A program made the translations under genes and the position numbers. Positions 37,597-56,744 of a stretch of DNA of 64,000 nt are shown here, in pieces. This stretch comes from Nissolia schottii. Its lineage: Eukaryota > Streptophyta > Magnoliopsida > Fabales > Fabaceae. The notes below the pieces were generated by a model, which saw only the letters and a list, made by a program, of their open reading frames with translations, ran no database searches and was not told where the DNA came from. The stretch is from positions 501,706 to 565,705 of the forward strand of contig QANU01067165.1 of the NCBI GenBank assembly GCA_003254905.1, written 5' to 3'. Numbering within the stretch: the first letter of the stretch is position 1; each line of letters starts with the position of its first letter.

Positions 37597-39827
37597 AAAG
37601 GTTGATTGTCTGGTCTATTCACAATGGAGTTAGTTGGAGGTCTCTTTCACTGCTTTGGGCTCAATATATAACATTTCATCTGCTATTCTGTTTCATTCAG
37701 TGCCTGAGGTGAGAATGATGTTGAATAAAAAATACATATTGAATTGAAAAGTCAAGGGGGTTGTTAAAGAAGTTTTTGAACCACGCAGAAAACTAATAAA
37801 ATACATGGGCCCCGTAAACTCAAAGGAAAAGAATACGTTGTAATAAAGCAAACGCACCACAATATATGCAATGTCATGGACACCAAATATGAAGAAATGA
37901 AATAGTTTGGCCAGTGTTCAACAATATTGCTACATTATTATTTCCATTAGGCCGCTTGGGTTTCGGGGATTTGTCTCCCAAGTCCCAACACTACTTAATG
38001 CGCCTGTGGAAAACAAAAATCTCTCCAAGATCATGTAAAAGAACAATATATTCATTTGCTTTTAAAGTTCAAGCCCAGACTCACTGCATTACTAGCCACT
38101 CAAGAACTTGACTGAAATATCCCCAAAATTCTGGCTCTAACATCATTCCAAACAAGGCGATCCCACATCATTATTACATAGTTCCCACATAGCTCTGACC
38201 ACATTGTCTCTCAAACCCTCCTCTCACCTGTGCTTTGCCTTCTCCTCCAACTTCCCCTGGCACCAAGGGAGGTAACTTTTGAGTGATGCAGTAGCACTCA
38301 GTCGTTATGCATAAAGGGTGAACAGAACCAGATATTATGCACAACAATGGAGGGAGGGAGCATAATGTGATCAAGAGCGAGGGGAATTGATTGACAAACA
38401 ATACCATGGCCCAAAAGACCAACGAAATCTGAAGTGAAACAAAAACCCCCAGAGAGTTGAACTTGAACCCCTATCATACACCATGAGAATTGGAACCACA
38501 ACAGGTCCACTCTATCCACAGTAGAGTTTCCTCCCCCCTTTTAGTTTTTCCCCTAGCCCTTCATGAAACATGTTTTGTTGGCTAAAAAATTGAAAAAGGA
38601 TCGCTCAAACTCAAAGGGGAAGCACCAATCAATCAATAACACAAAACAAATACAATCATTAGGAAAAAAAATCTGAGAAGCCCCCTAAAAGTACGTCACT
38701 CATTGTTTCTCAAATTAAAAAACACACTTTTTCCACTTCACAGTAACTTTCACATTATCTAATTTCTGCTTTTCTAATCATCAAATCCCACTATCCCCCT
38801 CCTATTCTGTCACCATGAGGAACATCATCTACTGCCACAAACCACAGTACACCATCATAATCACAACTTTCCTTCCTTTTAATAAACAAAAAAATCAGCT
38901 TTGTCTTGGCATAACAAATAAACACACACAACACACAAGAAAGGGGGGTTATTAAAAACAAAAATAAAAATAAAAAGAGAAACAAATACCTGAAAGTGAG
39001 GGGGGCAGAGGTGCAGGGGACTAAAAATTGAAAAGGGGGGAAGTGAGTGAGAATGAAAGAGGGAAAATGGTAGAAGTAGAAGACAATAATCCACAGTTTA
39101 AGCAAGCCCAGACAAATGGCAATCCCAAGAGATCATGTATTTCAAACGAACACCCACTTCCTTATCATTGGAACAACGGCACCAACCAATCCAATTTACT
39201 ATTATTTTAATTAAACACATTATTATTATTATTAAATTACATGACTTGTTTGCTTGCCAATGCCAACACCAACTACATTTTTATTACACAAATATATATA
39301 CTCTTTTTTTTTTTTTAAATGTCGGTATTGGGCAAAAAGGAATAAATAATGAGCAAATTTCAGCGTCAATCATAGTCGAGAGGTTCTCACGTGTGACATA
39401 CGCCACATGAAAATTGTGTGTGTGTGTGTGAGAGAGAGAGGAGAGGGTGGTTGTTTGCTTAGAAGGGTTCAAACCCTAACAACCAGTTGGTGGACCTGTA
39501 GCTTGGTGTAACCCCTTCTTCCTTAACTTAAACCCACACTTAACGCATAAATCATAATAGTAATCATTAACCATAATCCTCATGCGTTGAATTGAACAAT
39601 ACAGAAGAACGGTAAGCACAATGTCTGATGCATAGAATAGAAACTATACAATTTTAAATTATGTATGTATATGTATATGAATTAAAAAAATAGAGAGAGA
39701 GTATGACAATGGAGGTTGGGCGGATTCGGTAATCGGAGTAGGTGAAAGTGACACGTGTACGCTTCATGTGTCTTTTCTTTCTAATTGCAACGCACGAATG
39801 ATTGGTTACGATCCTTCATACGGGGGG
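37597..39827. other. leader (probably spliced) and promoter region of the BLH1-like gene
   Basis: A candidate non-coding first exon ends at 38990 with a consensus donor on the minus strand. The acceptor between 37600 and 37760 was not settled. Upstream are AT-rich DNA, a (TG)n(AG)n microsatellite (about 39415-39441) and the edge of an assembly gap. No coding gene was seen. Confidence 0.5.
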
Positions 39828-40143
39828 NNNNNNNNNNNNNNNNNNNNNNNNNNNNNNNNNNNNNNNNNNNNNNNNNNNNNNNNNNNNNNNNNNNNNNNNN
39901 NNNNNNNNNNNNNNNNNNNNNNNNNNNNNNNNNNNNNNNNNNNNNNNNNNNNNNNNNNNNNNNNNNNNNNNNNNNNNNNNNNNNNNNNNNNNNNNNNNNN
40001 NNNNNNNNNNNNNNNNNNNNNNNNNNNNNNNNNNNNNNNNNNNNNNNNNNNNNNNNNNNNNNNNNNNNNNNNNNNNNNNNNNNNNNNNNNNNNNNNNNNN
40101 NNNNNNNNNNNNNNNNNNNNNNNNNNNNNNNNNNNNNNNNNNN
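39828..40143. other. assembly gap (316 Ns)
   Basis: An unbroken run of N. Open frames spanning it are artefacts. Confidence 1.
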
Positions 40144-40813
40144 AAGATTATGGTGATATTTAAATATTTTCATTTATATGAATTTGACCCCAAAATTAAA
40201 ATTTAAAGTGGCAATTACTTTAAGTTAATATTTATAAAGTTTAATAGTAGTGATTTTTAATTTAAGACAATACTTTATAAACGTTGTCTAAAGTAAATCC
40301 TAAAATCAGTTTCAAACAATTTCAATTTCAAAAAAAGAGAGTACAACACTTTGAATTCCAATTTTAAAATCAAAATCATATAAATATAAATTATTAAATA
40401 TTATCATAATCTTGTGTTTTTAATTTCTGACATCATTTCACCTGTGAGAAGTTTTCTTCTCTTCTCTATGTTCTGTCATTCCCCCACGGGCATGTTCATA
40501 TGTCATACATTTTTTTTTTAATTTTAAATTTTTTTGTGTTCTTGCATTCGTATGATCTCTGCCTTTCGGGCTAAAATTTATAAGTGGTATTTCCCTCCTT
40601 TCATCCCGATATAGCGGACCAATAGAAGGCAGGTCGTCCTTCCACTAGTTTAGAAGAATCCGATACCCTTCAACCAGGAGAAAAAGTATGTGCGATGTAT
40701 ATATGAGGTTAATGAATTAGTATCTATAAATTGAGCTTGAAATTGTTTTAAAAAGGGTTTTTCTATGTTATCCAAGCTTCCATAAAAGTATTGATACCTC
40801 CATATATTTGAAT

Positions 40814-41559
40814 TGTTAAACATCTTGAGTGAACGAGTTAAAGAGACACGAAAAATATAATAAATAGACAGAGAGCACAAAAATGACAGTGTTATATTAT
40901 CAGAGTTGTATGAGAGTACAAAGGAGTCAAAGCCTATTTATAGACTAGATAGAGAATAAAGTAATGATGACAATAATAAAATTAAATCAAGAGTAAATCA
41001 ATTAGAAATAAATCTAAGATACTAACGAACCAACAAAACGACAACAGTGGTCAAGCGTAACCAGCGAAGGTAACGGTGACTGGGCATAACCAGTAAAGGC
41101 AACAGTGGCTGGGCGGAACTAGCGAAGGCAACAGCGATGGCTAGGCGAAACCAGCAAACGTAACAACGATAGGCAACAATCGAGGCTGTGCGGAAGCAGC
41201 AATGGGCAACATCAAGACTGTGCAGAAGCAGATTAAGTCAACATCAAGACTATGCAAGGCGGTTAAGGGGAAAAAATGGAGAACATATGATTTTAAGAGT
41301 AATGAAATCAACAAGACATCTTAAAAATTGATACCATGGCTCTATACCATGTTAAATATCTTGAGTGAATGAGTTAAAGGGGTACGAAAAATACAAAAAA
41401 TAGATAGAGAGCAGAAAAATAACGGTGTTATATTATCAGAGTTGTATATGAGTACAAATGAGCCAACGACTATTTATAGGCTAGGAAGAGAGTAACGTAA
41501 TAATGACAATAATCAAATTAAAAAGAGCAAATCAATTAGAAATAAATTTAAGATACTAA
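40814..41559 (-). mobile_element. small LTR-retrotransposon fossil (TRIM-like)
   Basis: Two direct repeats of about 210-220 bp (40814-41035 and 41350-41559) start TGTTAAA on the plus strand and are clearly alike but diverged, so the insertion looks old. Reading on the minus strand, the right repeat is followed at once by TGGTATAGAGCC (41349-41338), resembling an initiator-Met tRNA primer-binding site as in Copia-type and TRIM elements. The interior is only about 310 bp, has no coding capacity and includes a roughly 30-bp tandem repeat (41048-41169). The outer target duplication was not resolved. It is a fossil without protein genes. Confidence 0.6.
41048..41169. repeat. about 30-bp imperfect tandem repeat, four units
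   Basis: Four units of the type TGGGCGNAACCAGCGAAGGC followed by AACRRYGRY lie between the two long repeats of the LTR fossil. Their GC content is well above the surroundings. Confidence 0.7.
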
Positions 41560-44250
41560 ATAATTCTTAATATGAATGATTGTGATTCAGACATAAATTT
41601 AAAAAATAAACAATTTAAGTTAGTGAGACATGTGACAAAACCTTAGATGCTATTATATTGATACCCTTAAATTTTATGGGATCATTGAGTAATCCCCCTT
41701 AAAAAAAATTATATGAACTTTAAAATGGATTATTAATACGTAAATACATATACGTAAAATTATTGATTTTTTGCATAATAATGTTAGTATTTTGGCACCT
41801 TTCGAGCATAAGACTAGTTCCTATTTGAATTATGATAGAATTTATATAAAGACAGTTGTCTTAAATGTTGTTTAATAAGGTTGAATACATATATTTAAAA
41901 TTTACTTAAACTTTGCATTCATAATTTTTTGAAGATTTAACATGAAAATAGTTGTTCATGTTTTGTGATTAAGTCCTTTTGAAAATTTTGAGTAGTAGAC
42001 AAGTTTGTCCCCTTTTTAAAAGGTCCTAGGTTTGAGACTTAGGGAAGAAAAAGTCATGTTGAGAGGGTATCTACAGTACTTATTACGTGCAAGCAATTCA
42101 AACTATTAAGATGCAACTCGTAACTCTCACCTCAATATGAGGCTTGGAGCCATCAAGGTGAATGAACACATTGACGACATCAACCGTGTTCTTGATCCAG
42201 CGAAGGCGGCACTTGTGAAAATCACTATGATGCCCAAAGTCAATGCATGTGTATATGAGATTATACATAGATTAAATGTATTAGAGCATGAATGTGGTTC
42301 ATGCTTATATACTCTGAGTGGGTAACTCCTATTATGTCCATTGGGATGTTTGGTAACTGTGGTTGAGATTATCATAAACCTAATTATGTCTCATTTGAGT
42401 AAATGCATTCATGATGTCTCATAAAGGCCGGATATACATTATACATTTATCAACGGTTACGCAAGTGTGGATTGGTGCTCAAGTTACTCAGAAGGTCGAC
42501 CTTTAGTCCAATGCGTTGGGCCAAGTCTTAGGCATATGAGAGATGGACAAATGTTATCTTGCCTGCAAGATGCATCTTAGGCTCAGGAATAAACTATAAT
42601 ATTATACAAATTAAATTAGTTTGTCTCACTAGAGTTTGGATATTAATACAAGGGAAAAAAAGTAAGTATTTTGAAAAACTATTGAAACAAGATTATTAAT
42701 TTAGTAAATTTTATTACACATGCTCATTTCACTTTGTCATGCTTATTTTATAATTTTTTTAAAAAGAAAAAGTTGTACTGATATAATTCCTTCACCTGTT
42801 TTATCAATCTTATTGAAGATGAATATCTAAATTAAATAATCACATGATTGAGATAAGGTGATAAAAACTCACTCATTCCTTATTCATATGTTGAGGATTC
42901 AACTTTTACTTTAAACATATAATAATTTTAAAAGTTGTGATTAACCTCTATTCTTAAAATCACTGTTTGTTGTGGTAAATATTCTTAGAGACCAAGAAAA
43001 GGTATATATAAACTAAATGGATCTTTGTTCATTAAGTCAAAATTACTTTTGACTTTTGAGCAGGGGCTGGTTGGTCTACATGCGTAGTAGGAGTAGCACT
43101 CAATTTCTCGAAGAACGGTCCGTGCCATTAACGTTTGTTCAACAATTTAAGTTAGTTTTATGGCTCCATCAATAGTTTGTTCCTCTTATATAAGTTAGTT
43201 CATATGAATTCTATGGAGGTTAATATGAAAAGACACAATCCTATATAGTCTTAGCACTTTTAAAGCTTAAAGATGCTTTGTCAACCTTCCATGGCACTCT
43301 TTTTTATTACCAATCGGATTCTATGAATTTGGTAGGGAAAAAATTATGAGTATTCATATATTTAGCATAAAGATTTAGTATCGCTTTCACATCTCTCGAC
43401 TTTATGTTTACGACATATGGTTTGTCATCTTTATTAATATATTAGACCCTTTTTCTATTTCTAATAAAAAAAATAAAATTTGCAGATAGATAACAACTAG
43501 AGATAGCGATGTAAAACTAAAAGGGATACGAGTTATAACTCTCAACCCACAGGCCACAAATGCCATTTCCTTATTTCAAAATCTAAGCATCTTTGAACAC
43601 ATTCATAATAGAAATGAATTTCACTTTATATAACTCAACTTTTTGGTGGGACACATAATAAATGTGGTAAAACTCACTTTTATGAGTATGTCCAAAGACC
43701 AAAAATAATGTGTTAAATTTGGGTTGAACCTGGAAGAATGATCCAGAACAATAGTGGAATTTGAAGAAAAAATCAGGGGGAAAGTTTTTCATCATTAAAA
43801 AATTTTAATTTATAGAAAGTGCAAAAACTAAAAAGAAAAAAGAAAGTCAAATAGTTGAAAAAGTAACATTAATAACGATGAAAAATGAAGTAACACTACA
43901 ATAAATTAATTTGGTAAGTCACTAGAATTGGTCTAATGATGATGAATTTAGGATAAAGTCTTATATTCAAAACCTTATTGTTATCAATGTAATATCCGAA
44001 TTAAAAAAGAATTGGTTGTGCTGTAGGTCTGATTTTTGTTTTCAGTACATTGGGCTGTAGGCCTGTTATTATGTTTTTGTTTAGGCTTCTCCCTTTACGG
44101 GCTCTGGCCCTGACTGAAGACCCAACAGAACAAAAACATATAGTTGAAATAAAAAAAAACCGCATATATTAGTAAAAAAAAAATTGTTATTGGGCCTCGT
44201 TTGTTGTAAGCTTCATTCACAGTGCCAGCGGCTGACTGTAAGGAGGGAAA
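41560..44250. other. AT-rich intergenic DNA
   Basis: No gene was recognised. Two stretches (about 41990-42080 and 43925-44010) carry tRNA-like B-box words (GGTTTGAGACTT; ATATTCAAAACC) and might be SINE remnants, but neither has clear ends. The last 50-100 bases are the RsmI-like gene leader. Confidence 0.4.
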
Positions 44251-47034
44251 ATGTTGCTGACACGGCGGTTACCTTGGGTGGCGACTTCTCTGGCCGGCGC
44301 ACTTCCGCTGCCCTCTGCTATTCTTTCCGCCAATGACGGAGGACTTCGCCTTCGAAAGTACCTCGCCCTCTCCCACCCCCGAAACGTTGCCGTTTTCTGC
44401 TCCACCAGCAGCTCCGGATTAACCCACCTTCTTCCTCAACAATCAGAAACCCACGTAATTCCATTCTTCATTCATGCCCCGAGGGTTTAATTCCTTCTTT
44501 TTCTTATACTTCTGAAGCTTACTGATTCTGAGTTTCCACTGGTAGGTGCAGGAAACGGATGATCCTGACTCGCAACCGCGGACGAAGGGTAACCTAAAAC
44601 CTGCCCTTTATCTCGTAGGAACACCAATTGGAAACCTTGAAGATATCACATTCAGGTACCTCTCAGTTCCAACCCTTTTCCCCCTTCAATTTCTGCTATT
44701 GCTGTTGATAGTATTCAACTTGGTTTTGTGTGGACGTGCAGAGCTCTCCGCGTGCTCAATTCTGCACACGTCATACTCTCAGAAGACACGAGGCACTCTG
44801 GGAAGTTGCTTCACCACTACAACATCAAAACTCCCCTTGTAAGTTTCTCTTCTCTCTTTTTCAACCCTTTGCAGTTTGTGCCTCATAGCCCGTTGCATTC
44901 ATTCTGATGATGTTCTCTAGAGCTTCAGATGAGTTATCACAAGTTCAACGAGTCACAAAGGGAACAGCTTGTGTTGAGGAGGTTGAAGGAGGGTGAGATT
45001 GTGGCACTCATATCTGATGCTGGAACTCCAGGAATCAGTGATCCTGGTATGGAATTGGTAAGTATGCTGTTGCTATGCTCATTCTTGTCACCATTTCTAT
45101 ATGTTTCTTAAGTTTGTGGTGATATGGCCATTTTTTTTATTTGAGAAGTCTCTTAAAAATATAATGCAGGCCAAATTATGTGTTTGTGAAAACATCCCAG
45201 TTGTTCCTATCCCTGGGCCATGTGCTTTGGTATCAGCTCTTTCTGCTTCTGGCTTGCCTACTGATGAATTTACATTTGGTAATTAACTTGCTAAACTCTT
45301 GGTCGGTGGACTCCTCTAAAACCTTTGATATTTATGGTACTTTGGGTTTGGGACCTAACATGACATACATTTCTATAGTTGGTTTTCTTCCAAAACATTT
45401 GGGATCAAGAAAAAAAAGGCTCATGGTTTCAGCGGATCAAACAGCTACACAAATATTTTACGTTCCTCCTCACAAGCTTTCCCAATTTCTTGAAGAGGGT
45501 TCTTCTATATTTGGTGATGCAAGGTACCGAGAATTTGCCTAAACTGCGATGATACAATATAACAAATAATGCTTAGTTTGACTTAATAAAAGTACCATGC
45601 GCTTGTGAACTTTTTTATTCTAATCAGTATCCCTGTCGTCTCCCTCTTCAAATATTCCTGTTGGAGCTTCCATTGACTTGTTTGTTTATCTTTTGTGATA
45701 TATCAATCATTGAGATGCTGTACGACTCCATAAACTGTTCTATATTAAATGTCTTTTTTTTTTTTTTAATTGTTTTCAAGAGAGTGGGAGTAAGTTCAGG
45801 AAAATTTTATAATTAAATTCTGGCATGAATTTTGATTCATCTTATCATCCCATGCATTGATGCCACAAAAGTTGCATACCGTGTTGGCTGGCTCACTAGA
45901 GGGTTTTGGTTGATGTGTAGACCTCTTCTGTGTTTTTTTAGGGGGACGGTGGAGTTTTCTTTGCACTATTTTTATTTTGTTTTCTTGTTAACATTCCTTT
46001 GGGTAATAATAATGGAGGAACAAAGAGGCATGGTTTAGCAAAGTTATTGGTTGACTCCTCAATTTGATGGTATTGCAGGCGTTGTGTGATTGCTCGGGAA
46101 ATGACCAAGTTACATGAAGAGGTAAGTTTGGCGTTTATCCCTCTGAAGTCCATTTTCAGTAATGGAAAACTTGAGTAGATTACTTTAACTTGATTAATTG
46201 TCTTATTTCAATTATAATTGCTGACATAGAAGATATTTCTTCTGTAGTTTTGGCGTGGTACTCTTCATGAAGCCAGGGAAGTATTTTTGACGCGGCAGGC
46301 AAAGGGAGAGCTTACCATATTGATTGAAGGGAAAACAAATTCTGAAGTTGAACCTCCGTCAGACAATCAGCTTGAGAATGAACTAAGAGAATTGATTGCA
46401 GCTGGCGAGAGTCTGTCCACGGTAATAGCTGCCTTATATTTGATTCTTAGTTAGTGAGATATACTCTTTAAGCTGCTGAAGTCGGAACATTTATTTTTCG
46501 TGGGAGCTTGATGTAGATCAAAAATCAAATTATGTGAATGATTTTAAACAGGCCAAGCTAATGATAATGGTGTTGGATTTGGGTATATGGGTTTCAGCCT
46601 GGCCCTGCTAAGGCGATCATCAATTTCTCAAGGTTTAATTATAAATTAAATAAATGGGGAAAGAGATAAAGATGGCATTGCCACCTCAAGTCTATGAAAA
46701 AATCTTGCTCATCAAAATTTTTCCAGTTGTTGACCTAAATCCCTTGTTTTGATTTTGCTTCCCATAGAATTGATAATATATAGAAAATTATCTTGTAATT
46801 ATCAATTTATTGTTTATTGGCTCATTCTGTTAATGTTTAGCAATTCCTTTTTGTCATGCAAGCAATTCAGTACTGCATCATTTCATGCATTTGTTTGTTA
46901 AATGCCAACTGCTGATGTGTATGTAGGCTGTCAAATTGGTTGCCAGCAGAACATTGGCGAGTAGAAAAAGTATATATTCACTCGCATTAAAAAAATTTGG
47001 AAAGCAACTTCAAGTGAAAGACGATTCAAATTAG
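44251..47034 (+). CDS. organellar RsmI-like 16S rRNA 2'-O-methyltransferase (tetrapyrrole-methylase fold)
   Basis: Nine exons (44251-44454, 44546-44655, 44742-44838, 44929-45057, 45170-45278, 45379-45523, 46079-46121, 46248-46421, 46927-47034) join in phase to give 372 aa. The first about 70 residues look like a chloroplast or mitochondrial targeting sequence (MLLTRRLPWVATSLAG). The body matches RsmI: LYLVGTPIGNLEDITFRAL, SEDTR, LISDAGTPGISDPGMEL, PIPGPCALVSALSASGLPTD and VGFLPKH. The C-terminal helical part contains FWRGTLHEAREVF. Bacterial RsmI methylates the ribose of C1402 in 16S rRNA using SAM; action on organelle ribosomes is inferred. Exon 2 could also begin six bases later (44552), changing two residues only. 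No breaks were seen. The Arabidopsis counterpart is At1g45110, from memory. Confidence 0.9.
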
Positions 47035-49045
47035 TGCCAGTTCTTCCTGTAGTAAGTTTAATATTACTGTGCTACTGTTTCATTCATGCCATTTTGTTTG
47101 ACTTCATCATCTGAAAATTACACATCAGATTCTATAATTAACAGAGGAGGCATCATTTGTTTCTGTTGGCTTAATCCCTCAATTAGGATTGACGGGATTC
47201 TACGTAAAGGAATGGTTTACCACTGCCGTTGAAGTACTGGTGCTGATCATATGAAGATTGGTTTGGTTGGTCTGTTTGCTTTGTTTCGCCAGGGTCCAGG
47301 ACACTTGCCAACAGGACAACAAAGGTTGTAAGTGCTTTACTCTGTCCACGATATAGCCGGAAATGGGATGTTGGATAAGAATGGCGAAGAAAATGAAGAC
47401 GCAGATTTTGTTATTTAGTTTTGAATCTGATCTTGTTCTATTACATGATCTGATTGTGGTGAACCACTATTGTATTTAGCTGCCCATCCTGACTTAATTG
47501 CTGCATGGTTTAGGATGCAACTGATGCTAAATGTGAATATAAATCTATCTAGTAACTGATTTAGTTAACATTTTGGTCTGATGATCGATAACCAGATAGA
47601 TTTCTATTAAAATATTTAGTATGCATTTTATTGATTTAAGAGTGAATATTCATGACTTTTTCACTCTGAAGACAAACATCCTTTTGAAGAACCTTTTCCA
47701 ACTGTGACATCTGAAAATATTCTAAATCTGAAATGGAACGTCCACAATCACACAAATCACCACTTGATATCCCGTACGTGGTATACGAATTAGGTGAGGT
47801 TCAGTTGTTTGTTCCCCTTCTATATTGGTTTGGGGCTAAAATACGAAGTGTAAGGCTATATATAAAACTAACACAAGTTCATTCTTATTTGTTTCGCTTA
47901 ATGAAATATTTTAAAACTAATTTACATGTAATTTGACAGTTTTAATGTTTTATACATTAGGTACCATCTCGTAGTTTATACAATAAGTTTTGTATAACGT
48001 TTACCAAAATAGTAATTTATTTATTTATTTTTTGTCTTCCCCAAATGTTGATACAGAATGAACTTGTAAACAGATCATGTTCCCTTTGTGGATTGAGGCA
48101 TAAAGCTTGATTTTGTGCAAAGTAGTCTGATTATGGGCCGTAGAAGTACGTCTTGATGATAGATAACTTGGTATGCTTGCGTCCTGGCATCTTGAAGGAA
48201 GAAGTCAAGTAGATGCCGACATTCAAGAGCATTATGCGTAGAGGTACGGATATGACTGAGCCTGTAGAACTAAGTAAAAGGTCGTACCCAACTTCCTAAT
48301 TTAGTTCTTAACAGTCATTGTATCTGTAAGATAAAAGATTGGAAAAATACATTGATAGAAATATTCGGTAAAAAGTTATGGAATTTACATGGTGGTACAA
48401 CCCGATTATAATCTCAACTGTTACATGCACTAAATTGTTTGTTGTGGCTAAAGAACTAAAAGACAGAGAGAGAGAGAGAGAGCTCTAACATATCTTAGAA
48501 GAATTGTATGTACAAGGAATATGGATTGGACATGGGGTAATGAAAGGCAAGAACTAATAAAAAGAAGAAGAAAAAAAAGGGAGGGTAGAAACAGTGAAAA
48601 ATGGGCAAATATGTCCAGAAAGAGTGGAACTGGAAACAGCTGAGTGCTTTGGTGGACAAGGCAACCAAATCAGACGGGCGGTCGGGATCACGGGCGCTGC
48701 GCAGCGACAAGTCATGTGCAGATTTGTCATTTCACCCCCCTTGCGGGCCCCACCACTCCCCCAAGCTCAAGCCCCACTTATTGGGCCTCAACCCCATTAG
48801 ACCATGCCATGATCGTAACTATTTACCCACCCCCAATCCAACTTTTTAGTCCCAGATAGAGATAGCAACACCTCAACCGCTCTTCCAAAAAACCCCCTCC
48901 TAATAATCCTTAATTGCTTGAAACTTCCCCTATTTACCTCTTTCCACGTTTGTCCTTCCATTCCTTTTTTTTAACTGGCTTGTATTTCTTTTTGGCGGCC
49001 TAGTAGCTAGGTACTACTGCTACAACAATATTGCGATTACAATCA
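47035..49045. other. intergenic DNA between two tail-to-tail genes
   Basis: It contains the RsmI-like 3' UTR (about 47035-47480) and, at the other end, the CKX 3' UTR. A GC-richer patch at 48594-48860 has overlapping ORFs on both strands with no recognisable domain. An (AG)n run lies at about 48465-48482. Confidence 0.45.
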
Positions 49046-54381
<5,336 letters not shown>

Positions 54382-54736
54382 TCAATTTCAATTTGAATCT
54401 TTGATATTGAATTTTTGTGTGTGTGTGTGTGTGTGTTTGTGGGGCTAGGAAATGGTGATGATCACAAGATATGATGAATTAATGGATGAGGCATGACGGA
54501 AAAAGAAATTGAAGTGGAATGTTGGGGAAGGCGCAGATCGAGATCGAGATCGAGAGAGAGAACAAAATCTTGGAGAAGCGGTGTGGGGAGTCGTGGGTTC
54601 ACGTAAGCAGGATTTGGCTTTTAAGATTTTGTACGCAACGGTAAGAAGATTTTGGAAGAATTCGGCAATGGAATGGGGGGCGTGAGTGAGAGTGATTACA
54701 CTACTGTGTGTCTAGGATTTAAGATACGGGCTCTCC

Positions 54737-54744
54737 ATTTATAG
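54737..54744 (-). promoter_or_regulatory. TATA box of the CKX gene
   Basis: CTATAAAT on the minus strand lies about 360 bp upstream of the ATG. Transcription would begin near 54710, giving a leader of about 330 nt that includes GATCGA repeats (about 54536-54558) and a (GT)n run (54418-54436). The start site is inferred. Confidence 0.6.
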
Positions 54745-54813
54745 GACACCCACACCAGGAACGAGTATAACTCAGCGCCCCTTGTGGGCTGTGCCTGACA
54801 CTAGTCTAAAAGC

Positions 54814-54845
54814 CACGTGGACAATCACGTGACTCCAGACACGTG
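54814..54845. promoter_or_regulatory. cluster of three G-boxes upstream of CKX
   Basis: CACGTG occurs at 54814-54819, 54826-54831 and 54840-54845, 70-110 bp upstream of the TATA box. Starts are 12 and 14 bases apart, close to one to one-and-a-third helical turns. G-boxes are bound by bZIP, bHLH (PIF) and related factors; which one acts here is unknown. Confidence 0.7.
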
Positions 54846-54849
54846 CCTC

Positions 54850-56744
54850 TTTCTGCTATTCCCTCCTTTTTCTCCCTTCTCCTCTTCCAATTCTACCCCT
54901 ACTATGGTTAATAAGATACGAACGTGAATAATAAAACTTAACTATTTCATTAAGTCATGACTTTTATTTTATCATATTCACAATTTTTTTTTAATTGATG
55001 GACTAATATTTTTATGAGAGAGGTGACCCTTCTCATCCACGTAACATTCTTGATAACTATTAGAACGAAACTGAAACGTAAGTAACCACGTAAGTAAGTG
55101 GCACTAGTTCGGCATTCACTACTAGGACTAGGAAGCAGGGGGGATATATGAACATAAAAGAAAGAAATAAAATATGAAATATACATATACATGTACATAT
55201 TGATGATTATTTTATTATTAATTATAGCTAACATACATATATAATAATTTCTCTACTGGGTGGGTCCATGTATGGATACGGAGGATCTGTGTGGGGCAGC
55301 ATGGAAGGCTGGTTCACGTGGGTGCAGAGACTGGGACTTGGACGATCCTTGTCAAGCTCATATGCATTTCCATGCCATAAACCAAACGAATTCTCTCTCT
55401 CTCTCCACTTTCTTTTCCTAGCCTAACTCTTTATTATTAGAGGTGTATAAATACTAAAACATTCACTATTATCTTATTTATTATTAAATAAATTATTAAT
55501 AAAGTGAGTCTTATTAGAATCTTATCAAATAATAATAGAACATAAGTTGACATAATATCTTATATAGTATGAATATATTTAACATTACTATTATTGAGTT
55601 ATTATTATCAATGTTAGTTTAATTAATTAATTAGAGACCCTTATAATATAGCAGCAAGCAGCATTCAACAGACGCAGACGTATATGTCTGCTGCCCTGCC
55701 GCTAGCTGGATTATAAATCATAAAGGTCATAATCACTAAATTATATATCTTCCCATTCCAAATGGAGCTTAGCTATCCCCAAACTCTCTCTCAAGGGTCC
55801 CAAAATAAGAAAATCACAGAATCTAAGGCTTAGATTGCATGGCAGTACGTAGTTATAGTCACCATGTAATATTTAAATGGACTTTATTCTAATTAAACTA
55901 TTAAAGCTCTACCCATGCCAATCACAAAGAGCAGGTGGATGCTTGGCGAATACAACTATTACTTTAATATTCTGCTAATTAAACGCATCTTGTGTGCCAA
56001 TCAAACCCCATAATTCATCTAAATTGAATTTGCTCTATTCTAATTTCAATTTAACACACTAATAAATAAATATGGTCAATGAATCAAGTTACATCAGTAA
56101 CATAATTTTTTATGTTAAACAAAAGTGTTTACAACCGGAAAGCATTTACCAAATGGAGGAAGGATAGGTTTTATTAATAAGTTCCAAGCGTATAACTTTT
56201 ATTCAATACAAATCGGTCAAAATCTAGCATAGTACACTAGCTAGGAAAGGGAGAAGTTAGAGGTTAATTATTGTCAAATATATGTTGGCGTTTGTCCAGA
56301 GAATATCATACAAAAAAATTGGCATTTTGTTTACCCTTCCAGCTTAAAACACAGAATGAGTCTTGTCATGCACCCATAGGAAATATGTACCCAACAATCT
56401 TTCACGCGACACAAAAACAATGTGTCGCTGCTTCTGGTCCTCTGATCAATGCAGCAAGATTTCCATCGTAAACAGTATATAACAAAGCTACACGGAACAA
56501 ATCCTACCACATATGTGCCTCAATAATTGAATATTATCTTTTACGGCTTCTCTAACTCACTATCTCATAAAAGATTTTAACGAGACTCTATTTATGATAG
56601 TTGAACATTATTATATTTTTTCTTTTGTTATATTTATTTCTTTGACATGGGTTGATTTTGTTAATGAAAGAAATCATATTATTTATATAAAAAAAAACCC
56701 TTTTATGTTGTGTCTTCAAATGCTCATTTAATATATATATATAN
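54850..56744. other. AT-rich intergenic DNA
   Basis: No gene was recognised; short ORFs only. A TA run ends at a single N at 56744. Confidence 0.45.

Noticed and set aside
39768-40206. Long open frames across the N run
   Set aside because: They exist only because N codons are not read as stops.
42137-42325. 62-codon plus-strand ORF in the intergenic region
   Set aside because: Opposite strand is also open, no domain, no splice or promoter support.
43925-44035. Possible SINE with A-box/B-box-like words
   Set aside because: Internal promoter words are weak and no poly-A tail or target duplication could be defined.
48594-48860. Overlapping plus-strand ORFs in a GC-richer patch
   Set aside because: Three frames are open at once, typical of composition rather than coding; no domain match.
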